Assembly (NCBI RefSeq): GCF_900105675.1
Contig: NZ_LT629786.1
Coordinates: 1-64,000, forward strand
DNA: 64,000 nt
Source: Pseudomonas synxantha
GTDB lineage: Bacteria; Pseudomonadota; Gammaproteobacteria; Pseudomonadales; Pseudomonadaceae
Reading direction: 5' to 3'
This document shows, piece after piece, positions 9,045 through 17,679 of this stretch (position 1 is the stretch's first letter; each line of letters starts with the position of its first letter). Position numbers and translations under genes: made by a program. A model generated the notes under the pieces. It had not been told where the DNA came from and ran no database searches. It saw only the letters and a list, made by a program, of their open reading frames with translations.

Positions 9045-9988
9045 TCGCCGTGGAACCCCTTGGCCAGGGCTTCAACGGCCAGCACATTATCGATACCCGG
9101 CGTGGCCTGCGCGTAGGGGATCACGATAAAGCGCTGGTGTTTGATCGCGTCCACCGCTTGCAGGGCCGGGTTGTTGAGCAGGAACTGCTTTTTCTGCTCG
9201 GCAGTGATTTGGCTGTAGTCGACGATCACGATGACCTGCGGGTTGCGCTCCACCACGGTTTCCCAGTTGACCCGGGTCCAGCTGGCATCGACGTCATCGA
9301 GGATATTGCGCCCGCCGGCGACGTCGATCAGCGCTTGTGGCATGCCCAGGCGGCCCGAGGTCATGGCGCGGTCTTCGCCGCTGTCATACAGGAACACCCG
9401 TGGCTTATCGGCGGGCAGGTCTTTTTGCACTTCGGCCACCTGTGCCTGCATCTGCGCGATCAAGGCATTGGCGCGCTCCTGCACGTCGAAGATCCTGCCC
9501 AGGTTGCGCAGGTCGTTATAGGTATCGTCCAGGCTCGCAGCCGGGCGCTTCATCACGAACGCGCATGACTCGGTCAGCTCATACACATTGATGCCCAAGG
9601 GTTGCAGGGTGTACGGCGTGAGGTCGCCGCCCACACGCATGCCGTAGTCCCAGCCGGCGAAGAAGAAATCCACATTGGCGTTGAGCAGGGTTTCCACCGA
9701 CGGGTATTTGCTCGCCAGTTCCGGCAGGCCGTCGAGAGTCGTGGCCATGTCCGGCGGCACTGACTTCCAACCGCTGACGCCACTGTAGCCGGCCATGTGT
9801 GGCTTGAGACCCAGGGCGAGCATCATCCGGGTCATGTTGATGTCGTGACTGACTGCGTGTTGCGGGGCTTGCTGGAAGGTCACGTCGCGGTTGCAGCTCT
9901 GGATGGTCAGCGGGTAACGGGTGGCTTCGGCGAACGCTGGGGCAGTGGCGAGCAGCAGGGTGAGCGACAGCAGGGCGCGCAGGGTCAT
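9041..9988 (-). CDS. Periplasmic metal/metallophore-binding protein (ABC importer)
   Basis: 315 residues with a clear signal peptide (MTLRALLSLTLLLATAPAFAEA). The rest is a class III (BtuF/FhuD-like) binding protein: a CNRDVTF opening strand, HDINMTRMMLALGLKPHMAG, a central NVDFFFAGWDYGMRVG segment, and the C-lobe RNPQVIVIVDYSQIT. It would hand substrate from the TonB receptor to the permease/ATPase pair. It overlaps the ATPase gene upstream and the permease gene downstream by four bases each, so the three are translated together. Specificity is unknown from sequence; zinc or a zinc-metallophore complex is inferred from the operon's regulatory site. Confidence 0.88.
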   Translation of the reverse strand: MTLRALLSLTLLLATAPAFAEATRYPLTIQSCNRDVTFQQAPQHAVSHDINMTRMMLALGLKPHMAGYSGVSGWKSVPPDMATTLDGLPELASKYPSVETLLNANVDFFFAGWDYGMRVGGDLTPYTLQPLGINVYELTESCAFVMKRPAASLDDTYNDLRNLGRIFDVQERANALIAQMQAQVAEVQKDLPADKPRVFLYDSGEDRAMTSGRLGMPQALIDVAGGRNILDDVDASWTRVNWETVVERNPQVIVIVDYSQITAEQKKQFLLNNPALQAVDAIKHQRFIVIPYAQATPGIDNVLAVEALAKGFHGE

Positions 9989-10773
9989 GGTTGGGTTATC
10001 CAGGTGATTCGGGGGTAGCCGGCCAAGGGGTGAGTGTCGATCAAGGCTTCGACGCCAAACACCTCGCGCAGCAATGCGGTGGTCAGCACGTCGTGAGGTG
10101 TGCCGCTGGCCACGATGCGCCCGTGGTTGATCACGTACAGACGATCACAGAAGGCCGCCGCCAGGTTCAGGTCGTGGATGCTCGCCAGGATGCCGATGTC
10201 CAGGCGCTTGACGAGTTTTAACAGCTCCAGCTGGTAGCGTGGGTCGAGGTGGTTGGTGGGCTCATCGAGGATCAACAGTTGGGGTTGCTGGGCCAGGGCG
10301 CGGGCGAGGATGACGCGCTGTTTTTCCCCGCCCGAGAGGGTAGCGAAGGCATGATCTGCGAAATCCTGCATGTCGACCGATTCCAGCGCGTGCCGGATCA
10401 GTTGCCCGTCGTGCAACGTGTCGCTGTCAAACAACCCCTTGTGGGGCGTGCGGCCCATAGCGACCACTTCATCCACCCGCAAGCCGAAGGCGTCAGGGAA
10501 TTCCTGCAGCACTACGGCGATACGTTGTGCGCACCACTTTGCGCTTTGCTTCCAGACGTTCTGGTGTTCAAGTGACACATCGCCATGCTCCGGCCGGGTG
10601 AACCGGTAGGCGCAGCGCAGCAGGCTGGTCTTGCCACTGCCGTTGGGCCCGATCAGCCCCACAAACTCCCCGGCAGCGACGCGCAGGCTGGCGTCACGCA
10701 GTTGAAACTGGTGATGGCAGTGGTCGTGACCGGGAGGGGCCCAGCCAAGTTCGCTGAGGGTGAGTGAGGTCAT
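9985..10773 (-). CDS. ABC transporter ATP-binding protein (metal/metallophore importer)
   Basis: 262 residues from the start MTSLTLSELGW; seven extra in-frame codons upstream are less likely to be translated. It has a Walker A GPNGSGKTS, the signature LSGGEKQRV, Walker B LLILDEPTNHLD, and the switch H in SIHDLNLA. It belongs to the FecE/BtuD group of ATPases that drive siderophore-like uptake. It starts 41 bases after the TonB receptor stop and overlaps the binding-protein gene by four bases. A histidine-containing stretch (PPGHDHCHHQF, about residues 13-23) just before the ATPase core is a small oddity and could touch metal, but that is speculation. Confidence 0.92.
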   Translation of the reverse strand: MTSLTLSELGWAPPGHDHCHHQFQLRDASLRVAAGEFVGLIGPNGSGKTSLLRCAYRFTRPEHGDVSLEHQNVWKQSAKWCAQRIAVVLQEFPDAFGLRVDEVVAMGRTPHKGLFDSDTLHDGQLIRHALESVDMQDFADHAFATLSGGEKQRVILARALAQQPQLLILDEPTNHLDPRYQLELLKLVKRLDIGILASIHDLNLAAAFCDRLYVINHGRIVASGTPHDVLTTALLREVFGVEALIDTHPLAGYPRITWITQP

Positions 10774-10814
10774 CAGTACTCTCAAGTCCCACATGGGGTT
10801 TGTGTTTTATTCAG

Positions 10815-12923
10815 TTAGAAGGTGTAGTCAGCAGTGACGAACAACGAGCGCGGCTCACCCAGGATCCACTGCTGCCCATCGTTGTACTGGCTGACCGCAT
10901 ACGTGCGATCGAACAGATTATTCAGTTGCAAGCCCAGCGTGGTATTGCGCATCGCCTTCCACGACAGCGTGGCATCCACCACGGTGTAGCTCGGAAGCTC
11001 GTTCTGGTTGGCCATGTCGGCATAACGGGCGTCGACGTAACGTACACCGGCACCGGCCCGAACGTTGTCGGTCACGGCCTTGCTCAGCCACAGGTTGGCG
11101 GTGCGGCGCGGCACGTCCACCGGGCGATTGCCATCACGGGAAACCTGCACACCGCCGACGTCCTGCTTGAAGTCGTCATACTGCGCCCGCACGATGGCGG
11201 CGTTGGCTTGTAACTGCCAGGCGCCGGGCAGTTGCAGGTCGAGGCTGGCTTCCAGGCCGTTGGAGGATTGTTGGCCGACTTGTTGCTTGAGGTCCGGGTC
11301 GCCCGGCACGTCAGTCAGCAGTTTCTTCTTGACGATATGGTAAGCCGCCAGGGTCCATTCACCGCGTGTGTCCCAGAACGCTTGTTTGATACCGACCTCG
11401 GTCTGCCTGGCAGTGGACAGGTCAAACTGCTGCTGGCTCGGACTCAGGGAAATCAGGCCGCCGACGCCATCGGTGCTGGTGGCGTATTGACCGTAGACCG
11501 AGGTGTCCGGGGTGATCGCATAGACCAGGCCGGCTTTCCAGTTATTACCGGTGAGGGTCTTGTCGGATTGGCTGCCGTTACGCAGGTCGTCGCGGTCGAT
11601 GTGTGCGTAGTCGCGGCGGATGCCGGTGATCAGCGCAAGTTTATCCGTGAGCTGCAGGCGGTTTTCCGCAAAGCCGGCGACCGTTTTGGTAGTGGTGGCG
11701 AACACCGGTTTGAACGGGTCCTGGCTGGAAAACGGCGCAGGCGTGGGGTGATGCAGGTCGATGGGTTGGCCGTTTTTCAACACGTCATTGAACGGCGTAT
11801 TGCTCGCCAGGCGGAAGCGAATGCGGTTGTATTCCACGCCCGCCACGGTCTGGCTGTCGAGGCCGAACAGGCTGTGCTTGAAGGTGAAGGTCTGTCGATC
11901 ACCCACCTGTTCCTGATTGTGCTTGATGCCGAAGTTGCCGCTGCGGATCAGCTGGCCGTTGGCGAAGTTGTAGTTCTCGGCGTTCTGCCAGCGACGCTGG
12001 TTTTTCAGGTAGTACAGCTCGTTGGTCGCGCTGAGGTTATCGCTCAGTTGCCACTCGCTGGTCAGGCGCGTCCACTGATCGTTGTAGTGCTGGGTGTCGT
12101 TGCTGACGTTGTAGTTCTTGTCGCGCAGGCCCTTGTGCAACTGGCCATTGATCAGTGGCGTGCCGAAGTAGTTTTGCGGGCGCTGGTCGCCGTAGTCGCT
12201 GGCCAGGGTGAAGCTCAGGTTGTCGGCGGGCTGCCAGCGCAGGGCGCCGCTGATGAAGTCACTGCTGGAGTCGCCACGGTCGATAAAACCGTTGCTGCGC
12301 AGACGGTTGAGGTTCAGGCGATAGCTCAGGGTATCGGTCAGCGAGCCGCCGCTGTCGAGTGCCTGCTGCTGGCGGTCGTAGGAACCGTAGCCGAAGCGGA
12401 TGTGGTTTTCGATCTGGCCCGTAAAGGGCTTTTTCGAAATCGTATTGACCACTGCGCCGGTAGCGCCTTCGCCGTACAGCACTGAGGCCGGGCCGCGCAG
12501 TACGTCCACCCGTTCCACGGCCCAGGTGTCCACCGGGAAGGTTGAGGTGCCCATGCCGGTGTACATGCGGTTGCCGTCGTAGAGTTGCATCACCGAGCTT
12601 TGGCCGGTAAAGCCACGGGCCTGCAGCGAGGTGCCGCCATCCCCTGGCGTGCCGGTGCGGCTGATGCCGGTGGCGCGGGAAATGGCGTCCTGCACGCTGA
12701 CGTCGCCCCGTTCGCGGATCTGCGCGCCGGTCTGGCTTTCAACGCTCCCCGGGGTTTGCATTGCCGTCAGATTCAGGCGCGAACCGGCGGTGGTCGTAGT
12801 GTTCAGATCGACACGTTCGTCATCCACTGCCGGCGCGGTGATGGGGCTGGCGGGCAGGGTCAGGGCCTGGGCATTGGTATGCAGGGCGAGCAGGCACAGG
12901 CCGCTCGCAAGGTAATTGTTCAT
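10815..12923 (-). CDS. TonB-dependent receptor, probably zinc/metallophore, Zur-controlled
   Basis: 702 residues. A signal peptide (cut near TNAQAL) is followed by a plug domain (QTGAQIRERGDVSVQDAIS; VERVDVLRGPASVLYGEGATGAVVN) and a 22-strand beta-barrel that ends in aromatic ...VTADYTF. It is the outer-membrane gate of the importer encoded by the next three genes. It resembles ferric-siderophore receptors, so sequence alone would suggest iron. However, a 17-bp site matching the Zur operator at 15 of 17 positions lies 67-83 bases upstream, and the gene order matches the Zur-controlled PA2911-PA2914 operon of P. aeruginosa as I remember it. Zinc uptake is therefore the better guess. Confidence 0.9.
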   Translation of the reverse strand: MNNYLASGLCLLALHTNAQALTLPASPITAPAVDDERVDLNTTTTAGSRLNLTAMQTPGSVESQTGAQIRERGDVSVQDAISRATGISRTGTPGDGGTSLQARGFTGQSSVMQLYDGNRMYTGMGTSTFPVDTWAVERVDVLRGPASVLYGEGATGAVVNTISKKPFTGQIENHIRFGYGSYDRQQQALDSGGSLTDTLSYRLNLNRLRSNGFIDRGDSSSDFISGALRWQPADNLSFTLASDYGDQRPQNYFGTPLINGQLHKGLRDKNYNVSNDTQHYNDQWTRLTSEWQLSDNLSATNELYYLKNQRRWQNAENYNFANGQLIRSGNFGIKHNQEQVGDRQTFTFKHSLFGLDSQTVAGVEYNRIRFRLASNTPFNDVLKNGQPIDLHHPTPAPFSSQDPFKPVFATTTKTVAGFAENRLQLTDKLALITGIRRDYAHIDRDDLRNGSQSDKTLTGNNWKAGLVYAITPDTSVYGQYATSTDGVGGLISLSPSQQQFDLSTARQTEVGIKQAFWDTRGEWTLAAYHIVKKKLLTDVPGDPDLKQQVGQQSSNGLEASLDLQLPGAWQLQANAAIVRAQYDDFKQDVGGVQVSRDGNRPVDVPRRTANLWLSKAVTDNVRAGAGVRYVDARYADMANQNELPSYTVVDATLSWKAMRNTTLGLQLNNLFDRTYAVSQYNDGQQWILGEPRSLFVTADYTF

Positions 12924-12951
12924 CGGTCGATCAATCGCTTCTTGGCAGGTA

Positions 12952-12972
12952 CTCGCCGCAGGGAGCGGCGAG
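12952..12972 (-). promoter_or_regulatory. Stem-loop in the leader of the TonB receptor gene
   Basis: CTCGCCGC and GCGGCGAG form a perfect 8-bp stem with a five-base loop. It sits between the Zur-like operator and the receptor start, about 30 bases before the ATG, so it would lie in the mRNA leader. No T-run follows, so it does not look like a terminator. Confidence 0.5.
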
Positions 12973-12987
12973 TAACGATAGCGCAGA

Positions 12988-13008
12988 AAGTGTTATAAGT
13001 TAACACTT
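12988..13008. promoter_or_regulatory. Zur-box-like operator of the TonB receptor operon
   Basis: An 8-bp perfect inverted repeat AAGTGTTA / TAACACTT spaced by five bases. Its core GTGTTATAAGTTAACAC (12990-13006) agrees with the Zur consensus RTGTTATAWTATAACAY at 15 of 17 positions. It lies 67-83 bases upstream of the receptor ATG. The consensus is from memory; binding is inferred. Confidence 0.72.
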
Positions 13009-13074
13009 ATCGGTTGCGGGGCAAAAGTCCGCATAAGGCTACAGAGGCGCTCTGGAATGGGCATCTCGCCTGTT

Positions 13075-14457
13075 TCATGCTGAACCTGAGGCAGATTCAC
13101 CTTGACCAAAAAAGCGCGACAGCACCAGGCGATCCAAGGCCCATACCAGTATCAACGACGCCCCCACCAGCGGGAAAACGATCGCCAGCCCGAGCATGAT
13201 CACCATCGCGGTTTTCCACTTCGGTAAGTCATGGCGCAGTGGCGGCACACCCAACCCACCCTGTGGCCGGCGCTTCCACCAGATCACCACGCCGCTGACA
13301 GCACTGAGCAGGATCATCAGGCAGATCAGCAGCACGATCAGTTGGTTGACCCAGCCGAACATCTTGCCTTCATGCAGCATTACCCCGGTCTCGGTGGCGC
13401 GTGCGACGAGGTTGTAGTGTTGCCAGCGCACATCGGCGAGGACCTTGCCGGTGTATTGGTCGATATGCAGGGTGGCGTCATTGCGCGGGTCGTTGGCAAA
13501 CACGGCGACGGTGAACACGCCGGTGGCGGTGGTGGGGAAGGTGATGCTATAGCCGGGCTCGACCTTGCGTGCCTTGGCCAGGTCGACCACCTGTTGCAGG
13601 CGCACGGTCGGTGCGGCAGGGCCCGAGTGCATGTCGCCATGGTTCATGTGTTCGGCATGGTCGCCGGACATCGGCATCGGCGTGTTTTCGATGGCCCAGG
13701 GCACGGTCTGTTGGCTGGCGCTGTTGAGCATGCGCGCCTGCTGATCGGATTGCGGCACGTCGGTCCACATCGCCGCCGGAAAGGTGTTCCACAGCTCGGC
13801 ATATTGCTTGCCCCAGAAGCCGGTCCAGGTCATGCCGCTGAGCAGCATCACCAACAAGAAAGCCGCGCCCCAGAAACCGACGACAGCGTGCAGGTCACGC
13901 CAGAGCAGTCGGCCCCGACTTTGCAAACGAGGCCACAGCACACCGGCCGATGACTTGCCGCGTGGCCACCATAGGTACAGGCCGGACACCACCAGCATCA
14001 CGCCCCAGCCGGCGGCGAGTTCGATCAGGCGATCACCGAGGGTGCCGATCATCAACTCGCCATGCAGGGCGCGGGCAATGGCTTGCAAGTTGTATTTGGC
14101 GTCCTGTTCACCGAGTACGTTGCCGCGATAGGGGTCGATGAACAGCGTGACTTCGCGCCCGTCTTTTTGCATGACGAACTGCGCGCTGCTGGTGGCGTCG
14201 ACCGGGGGCAGGTACTTGCTGATCGCAGCCTGGGGGTAGGCGGTCTTGGCCCGTTGCAACAGCTCATCGGCACTCAACGCGTGTTCGGCGGCAGGCACGT
14301 TGAGCAGGTCGGCGTACATCAGCGGGTCGAGCTGGGGCTTGAACAGGTAGATGATGCCGGTCAGGGCCAGCAGCACCATGAAGGGGGCGACGAAGAGGCC
14401 GGCGTAGAAGTGCCAGCGCCAGGCCAGGTTGTAGAAGGAGATCTTTGGTGTGCTCAT
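13075..14457 (-). CDS. PepSY-associated membrane protein (PiuB-like), copper module
   Basis: 460 residues. The N-terminus SFYNLAWRWHFYAGLFVAPFM is the typical PepSY-TM start, with a first membrane helix. Further membrane segments lie near residues 187-210, 343-366 and 405-430. Two periplasmic PepSY-like regions are visible (AISKYLPPVD...; residues about 255-325), the second including a Met/His-rich stretch (MPMSGDHAEHMNHGDMHSG) suited to binding copper. Such proteins often accompany TonB receptors and are thought to reduce or handle the imported metal. It follows the OprC-type receptor gene by 138 bp on the same strand, with a REP composite in between. Role in copper handling is inferred from the His/Met motif and the neighbours. 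Confidence 0.85.
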   Translation of the reverse strand: MSTPKISFYNLAWRWHFYAGLFVAPFMVLLALTGIIYLFKPQLDPLMYADLLNVPAAEHALSADELLQRAKTAYPQAAISKYLPPVDATSSAQFVMQKDGREVTLFIDPYRGNVLGEQDAKYNLQAIARALHGELMIGTLGDRLIELAAGWGVMLVVSGLYLWWPRGKSSAGVLWPRLQSRGRLLWRDLHAVVGFWGAAFLLVMLLSGMTWTGFWGKQYAELWNTFPAAMWTDVPQSDQQARMLNSASQQTVPWAIENTPMPMSGDHAEHMNHGDMHSGPAAPTVRLQQVVDLAKARKVEPGYSITFPTTATGVFTVAVFANDPRNDATLHIDQYTGKVLADVRWQHYNLVARATETGVMLHEGKMFGWVNQLIVLLICLMILLSAVSGVVIWWKRRPQGGLGVPPLRHDLPKWKTAMVIMLGLAIVFPLVGASLILVWALDRLVLSRFFGQGESASGSA

Positions 14458-14486
14458 CAGGGGCTCCGCAAGGCTTTGGTTTTTTT

Positions 14487-14592
14487 GTGTCAGTTACACC
14501 GCCATCGGGGGCAAGTCGAATCGTCGCACCGCCCCTCCCACATTTGACTGTATTCACAAATCAGCGGGTGGGAAGGGGGCTTGCCCCCGATG
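14487..14592. repeat. Tail-to-tail REP composite (degenerate)
   Basis: A REPIN right half (GTCAG..., CCGCCATCGGGGGCAAG) is interrupted by about 16 unrelated bases before CCCCTCCCACA. Then comes the linker TGTATTCACAAATCA (14549-14563), and then a REP arm in the opposite direction (GGTGGGAAGGGGGCTTGCCC). The arms point away from each other, unlike a normal REPIN. The same 15-base linker recurs in the composite at 56717-56797. Confidence 0.75.
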
Positions 14593-14595
14593 CTT

Positions 14596-16656
14596 TTAGA
14601 AGCTCATATCCACCTTGGTCCAAAGCGTACGCCCCGGTTCCTTGATGGCCTGCGGGTCGTTGGCTGGGTAGCCGAACCCGGCGTTACCGGCCAGGTTCAA
14701 ATGCTCGGCGTAGGCTTTGCCGAACAGGTTGTCGACACCGGTGCTGACCTTGAAGTTTTTATTGATGCGGTATGCGGCGTTCAGCGAGAACACGCCGAAG
14801 CCACCGCTCTTGTCGTAGTCCTTGCCGACCACGTTGCCTTTGTTCTGGTCGATGCGGTTTTGTGCCGCCACCACGCGCCACAAGGCGCCGGCACTCCAGT
14901 CGTCTTCGCTGTAGGTCAGGCCGAAACGGGCATCCAGCGGCGGCATTTGCGGCAGTGGCTTGCCATCGCTGCTGTTTTTGCCCCAGGCGTAGGCGAGACT
15001 GGCGTCGGCTTTCCAGTGAGCGGTCAGCTTGTAGGCCGCGCCCAATTCGCCGCCCATGATGCGCGCGTCGACATTGCGCGCCTGGGAGGTGGTGCCCATC
15101 ATGCCGGGCCGGTAATCGAACAGAATGAAGTCGCGCACCTGGCCCACATAACCCGAGGCCCAGGCTTCGAGTTCGGCGGTTTTGTACTGCGCGCCGAAAT
15201 CCAGCTGGGTGGTCTTCTCGGGCTTCACGCCGTCGAAGGCATTCACCGAGCCGGCCGCGCCGGTGTTGGGGGAAAATAGCTCCCAGTAATCCGGGAAGCG
15301 TTCGGCGTGGCCCAGGCCGGCATAGACCGTGGTGGGCGTGTCCTCCAGGTCATGTTCGTAGCGCACGAAGCCCGATGGCAGGGTGTCGGCGCGGGTGTCG
15401 TCGGCGGTCGGATTGGGGCGGGACATCATCCCCGAGCCGGTGCGTTGACGAAAATCCTTGGCCGAGGCGCGATCCAGGCGGGCGCCGGTGATCAGGCGGT
15501 CATTGTCGGCGGCGTACCAGGTCAGTTCGCCGAACACGCCGTAGTTGTGGAAGTTGGCGTCTTTGTTGCGCGGCAGATCCTTGTAGGTGTCGATGCCCAT
15601 GCTGCTGCGTGCACGGTGTTCATTGGTCTGTGCATCCAGGCCGCCGATCAGTTGCACATCGGCCCAGCGCCAGGTCGCCTTGATGCGCGCACCGAGGGTG
15701 CGGCGGTCGACGTTGGAAGCCATGGGACCTGCCATCATGCCGGTGCCCGAGGGGACGCGCAGGCTGTAGTTGTCCATCACATGGTCGGCATAGTTGTAGT
15801 AGACCTGGGCCTCGATCTTATCCAGCACCTCGCCGATATTGGACTTCTCGAAACGCAGCCCGAGGCTTTCGCGCAGGAACTGCGAGCCATCCATGCCGCG
15901 CCCGGCGTAGCGTGCTTCACCATCGCCACGGCCGGCGGTGAGTTCCAGCAAGGTGTCAGCGTCGGGGGTGAAGCCCACCGCCACATCGCCATTCCACTTG
16001 TCATAACGCGATGCGACGGTGTCGTTATTGCCGTCCTTGTAGTCGTCGGCATGGGCCTGGTTGCCGATCACTCGAACATAGCCCAATGGCCCACCGGCAG
16101 CGGCATCGATGACCTTGTCGAAACGCCCGTTGGAGCCCGCCAGCACACTGGCGTTGACCCGCGTACCCAGCTCGCCGAATTGCTCCGGCTCACGGTCGAA
16201 CAGGATGGTGCCGGCTGACGCACCCGGGCCCCAGAGCACGGTTTGCGGGCCTTTGATCACGGTCAGCTTGTCGTAGGTTTCCGGCGAAATGTACGAGGTG
16301 GGTGCATCCATCCGCCCCGGGCAGGCGCCGAGCATCATGCTGCCGTTGGTAAGGATATTCAGGCGCGAGCCGAACATGCCGCGCAGCACCGGGTCGCCGT
16401 TGGTGCCGCCGTTGCGTACCAGGGCGAAGCCGGGGATGGTCTTGAGGTAGTCGCCGCCATCGCTGGCCGGCACCGGTTGGCGTGGGTCTTTGGGGTTGGT
16501 GACAACAGTGAGTGGCGAGCTGGGGGCGATCGCAGTGATTACCGTGGGGCTCAGCTCGTGTTCGTGCGCATGGGCGCAGGGGGTAAGCAGTGCGCCGCAC
16601 AGAACGGCGAAAACAGGAGCAGCGCCCAAACGGGTGTCAACAGAAAACCTGGACAT
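14596..16656 (-). CDS. oprC: TonB-dependent copper receptor, OprC/NosA type
   Basis: 686 residues from MSRFSVDTRLG, preceded by TGGAA at a good distance; in-frame TTG and ATG codons lie five and four codons further upstream. Signal peptide, cut after the HA of CAHAHEHE, leaves a His-rich mature N-terminus. The plug domain has LKTIPGFALVRNGGTNGDPVLRG and MMLGACPGRMDAPTSYISPE; the Met/Cys motif is characteristic of the copper receptor family (OprC, NosA). The barrel ends ...WTKVDMSF. It imports copper across the outer membrane. It lies downstream of DUF2946, PCu(A)C and DUF2946 genes in one run. The family call is strong; the exact orthologue name is inferred. Confidence 0.88.
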   Translation of the reverse strand: MSRFSVDTRLGAAPVFAVLCGALLTPCAHAHEHELSPTVITAIAPSSPLTVVTNPKDPRQPVPASDGGDYLKTIPGFALVRNGGTNGDPVLRGMFGSRLNILTNGSMMLGACPGRMDAPTSYISPETYDKLTVIKGPQTVLWGPGASAGTILFDREPEQFGELGTRVNASVLAGSNGRFDKVIDAAAGGPLGYVRVIGNQAHADDYKDGNNDTVASRYDKWNGDVAVGFTPDADTLLELTAGRGDGEARYAGRGMDGSQFLRESLGLRFEKSNIGEVLDKIEAQVYYNYADHVMDNYSLRVPSGTGMMAGPMASNVDRRTLGARIKATWRWADVQLIGGLDAQTNEHRARSSMGIDTYKDLPRNKDANFHNYGVFGELTWYAADNDRLITGARLDRASAKDFRQRTGSGMMSRPNPTADDTRADTLPSGFVRYEHDLEDTPTTVYAGLGHAERFPDYWELFSPNTGAAGSVNAFDGVKPEKTTQLDFGAQYKTAELEAWASGYVGQVRDFILFDYRPGMMGTTSQARNVDARIMGGELGAAYKLTAHWKADASLAYAWGKNSSDGKPLPQMPPLDARFGLTYSEDDWSAGALWRVVAAQNRIDQNKGNVVGKDYDKSGGFGVFSLNAAYRINKNFKVSTGVDNLFGKAYAEHLNLAGNAGFGYPANDPQAIKEPGRTLWTKVDMSF

Positions 16657-16750
16657 GACAAATTCCATCAATCAATCGTAAACAACACGGCCAGCAGCCT
16701 GCGGCTGTCTGTCTAGAGTCGGCCGGGGTGAAGTAACGCTGTGAAAGTGT

Positions 16751-17140
16751 TTACGCAGTGATGGGCGGCGCGCGGCTGCGGGCGCCGGGGAAGATGCTCT
16801 GCCGGGCATGTCCCAGGCGGGTGGCGGGGGTGAGGGCATTGGCCGGCGGCGGGGTGCCGAGGTTGACGTAGGACACGCTGCCGGGCAGGGCCGGGCAGCT
16901 GAAGAGCAGGCTGCAATAGCCGCACTTTTCCCAGAGTACGTGGTGCTCGTCGGGTGCTTTGCTGGGCTTGGGCTCGCCGTGGCACTCGGGCATGTCCATG
17001 GACATACCGGCGTGATGATCCATCGGCATCGCTTGGGAAATCAGCGGACCGATAAAGATCATCAGCATGGCGAACAGGCTGATCCAGCTGCCGCGCATCA
17101 GGCGGCGGTGTGGAGATAACCTGGCGCGAGGGGCGCCCAT
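16751..17140 (-). CDS. DUF2946 family protein, copper module (second copy)
   Basis: 129 residues. After a basic N-terminus there is one hydrophobic segment (SWISLFAMLMIFIGPLISQAMPM), then a Met/His/Cys stretch (DHHAGMSMDMPECHGEP) and EKCGYCSLLFSCPALPG, a CxxC-type motif. This is the DUF2946 pattern: small exported or membrane-anchored proteins found beside copper receptors and chaperones. It starts nine bases after the PCu(A)C stop, so it is in the same operon, and 93 bp before the oprC-like gene. The ATG has only a weak ribosome site; an internal ATG at 17098 (MRGSWIS) is an alternative. A copper-binding role is inferred from the ligands and the context. Confidence 0.78.
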   Translation of the reverse strand: MGAPRARLSPHRRLMRGSWISLFAMLMIFIGPLISQAMPMDHHAGMSMDMPECHGEPKPSKAPDEHHVLWEKCGYCSLLFSCPALPGSVSYVNLGTPPPANALTPATRLGHARQSIFPGARSRAPPITA

Positions 17141-17149
17141 CGGGTTGGT

Positions 17150-17632
17150 CTAGTGAGTGTGCTTATGCTCGTGCGTGGCCAACGGCGGGACCTTCTGCAC
17201 CGCCACCTTCACCTCGACCTTGCCGGCTTTCTCGAAGGTCAGGGTCAGTGGGAATTGCTTGCCATCGGTCAACAGGCTGCGGTCTTTGAGGCCCAGCAGC
17301 ATGACGTGATAGGCCATTGGCGCGAAGGTCAGCTCACCCTCGGCCGGTACGGCCACGCTGGGCACTTGCTGCATCTTCATCAGGTCGCCTTGCATCACAT
17401 GCTCATGCAGCTCGGCTTTGTCTGCCACTGGCGTCTCGACACTCAGCAGGCGATCCGGTGTGGCCCCGGTGTTATGAATCACAAAGTACGCCGCGACAGT
17501 CGGCGCATTGGGTGGCAACTCCTGGGACCAGGGTTCGCTCACCATCAGGTCGCCGACCTTGTAGTCTTCGGCATTGGCAGCACTGAACACCGGCAGCAGC
17601 AACGCAGCCAGAAGCAGGGAAGATTTGAGCAT
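17150..17632 (-). CDS. Periplasmic copper chaperone PCu(A)C
   Basis: 160 residues, with a signal peptide cut near SAANAEDY. The copper motif H-x10-M-x21-H-x-M is complete: H76, M87, H109, M111. The fold is the cupredoxin-like PCu(A)C domain that carries Cu(I) in the periplasm, for example to cytochrome oxidase assembly factors. The tail HEHKHTH adds a second possible metal site, as seen in some family members. It lies between two DUF2946 genes (47 bp and 9 bp gaps), in line with the TonB copper receptor, which makes a copper import and delivery operon likely. Confidence 0.93.
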   Translation of the reverse strand: MLKSSLLLAALLLPVFSAANAEDYKVGDLMVSEPWSQELPPNAPTVAAYFVIHNTGATPDRLLSVETPVADKAELHEHVMQGDLMKMQQVPSVAVPAEGELTFAPMAYHVMLLGLKDRSLLTDGKQFPLTLTFEKAGKVEVKVAVQKVPPLATHEHKHTH

Positions 17633-17679
17633 GGCAGTTCTCCAGAACGGTTCTAAACGCAGTTCACTTGCGAAGAAGA

